The notes under the pieces: generated by a model
The model's database searches: none
What the model was told of the DNA's origin: nothing
Seen by the model: only the letters and a program-made list of their open reading frames with translations
In this document: piece after piece, positions 63,300 to 64,000 of the stretch
Layout of the letters: each line of letters begins with the position of its first letter
How positions within the stretch are numbered: position 1 is the first letter of the stretch
Program-made: the position numbers and the translations under genes
Assembly (NCBI GenBank): GCA_022818135.1
Contig: JAFMSR010000003.1
Location: 37,676,595 to 37,740,594 of the forward strand
Source of the DNA: Saxidomus purpurata
Taxonomy: Eukaryota; Mollusca; Bivalvia; Venerida; Veneridae
Reading direction: 5' to 3'
DNA length: 64,000 bases

Positions 63300-63640
63300 G
63301 TGGAAGTAGCGAGGTCTAGTAAGAGGTCATTCATGGGTTCTAATCATTTATTTGCTGGGGAGTACTGGCTAGAGTTGCAGGAGGCTGTCAAAGCCTATGT
63401 AGCAGAAGCTGAGAGCAGTAAGGCTCAGATGTCGGAGGAAAAGACATCAAACGCCCAGGTGATAGTCTCAGGTTTGAATCCTATCAGAGATGGAATAGAC
63501 TTGGACCTCTGTCTTCTCTTCTGTCTGCAGTCTACTACTGGTTTAGAATCCAGAAAGCTGTCATTGCCCATTTCTGATTCAAGTCTGAAGAACTCCTCCA
63601 CAAGGTTCTATAAAAGCAATTTTCGGTTGCTGTGCATTTA
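63300..63640. repeat. Unclassified repeat-like tract, possibly SINE-related
   Basis: GC content is higher than its surroundings. It holds two B-box-like motifs ('gggttctaatc' and 'ggtttgaatcctatc') and an A-box-like 'tagcgaggtctagtaagagg'. A 116-codon plus-strand frame crosses it but has no recognisable domain. The assignment is tentative. Confidence 0.3.
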
Positions 63641-64000
63641 TATGTGTTAAACTAATGATAATGCCGCATTAGTATTTGAAGTTGGTGCTTTAGAAATAAA
63701 AAAATTGGACTTATAAATTAACAGTTCCTTTCTTGGCAGTGATCTCCCTTGTGTTATTAGTGTTGTTGCCGGTAGAGATTTCGGCAGTGGAAGGGAAGCA
63801 ACTCCTGCATGCAGTTCTTTATTTCTTAAATTGACTCTCCCAGTCAAAATAGGAAAAGTAATATTTGGAAAGTTATTATTTCGTACTGGTAGCAGGTAAA
63901 GTTGTATTGGGTTAAAAGCTATTATTTCCTCTACCCTTTGTACACTCACCTATTTTAGCTGGATTTTTACTTGAAAAAAATGTGCATAATTCCACTTTAA

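Larger units (their letters stand above)
60472..64000 (-). other. Partial intron upstream of window exon 1
   Basis: Contains a hairpin-element copy, the 34-35 bp minisatellite and a repeat-like tract at 63300-63640. I searched for the preceding CH1 exon (containing a 'KKTFTKWVN'-type stretch) and did not find one. Confidence 0.7.

Overview
This is eukaryotic, AT-rich genomic DNA that holds one large, intron-rich gene on the minus strand, running right to left: an invertebrate dystrophin (DMD/utrophin-class) gene. I resolved 33 consecutive coding exons between 60471 and 10390. All have GT-AG junctions and join without a frame break into 5,727 nt (1,909 codons). The product covers the C-terminal part of CH1, all of CH2, hinge 1, spectrin-like repeats R1-R3, hinge 2, R4-R13, a Ser/Thr-rich segment, R14 and the first helix of R15. 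The 5' exons (start codon and start of CH1) lie beyond the right edge. The rest of the rod, the WW, EF-hand and ZZ domains and the C-terminus lie beyond the left edge. Residue numbers below count from the first residue of window exon 1.

The organism is probably a marine bivalve, perhaps a heterodont/venerid-type clam. This is inferred from an unduplicated-looking invertebrate dystrophin, low GC, and repeats of a style I associate with bivalves: tandem units of the 'gacctagtttttgacccc' and 'ggggcataactctgtcaaa' type ending in 'acggacggac' motifs, and tRNA-derived SINEs. It is not proven by the sequence.

Layout from right to left: 64000-60472, partial 5' intron with a 34-35 bp minisatellite; 60471-46550, actin-binding CH1/CH2 exons separated by introns with 38 bp and 48 bp minisatellites; 46549-40712, a 5.8 kb intron with one SINE; 40711-31747, R1-R3 and hinge 2, with SINEs beside splice sites, a fold-back element and two long tandem-core elements; 30960-12266, R4-R14 exons with mostly short introns, except a 4.1 kb intron with a 38 bp minisatellite; 10557-10390, end of R14/start of R15; 10389-1, partial intron with only degenerate repeats, hairpins and an E-box-like cluster.

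I found no second gene I could support, no tRNA or rRNA gene, and no CRISPR. The most interesting points are: exon lengths that match vertebrate DMD, including one 441-nt exon that seems to equal three human exons combined; a hinge-2-like Thr/Val-rich segment between R13 and R14; an NLS-like basic cluster in hinge 2; SINEs next to splice sites; and a minisatellite whose unit matches a dispersed hairpin element.
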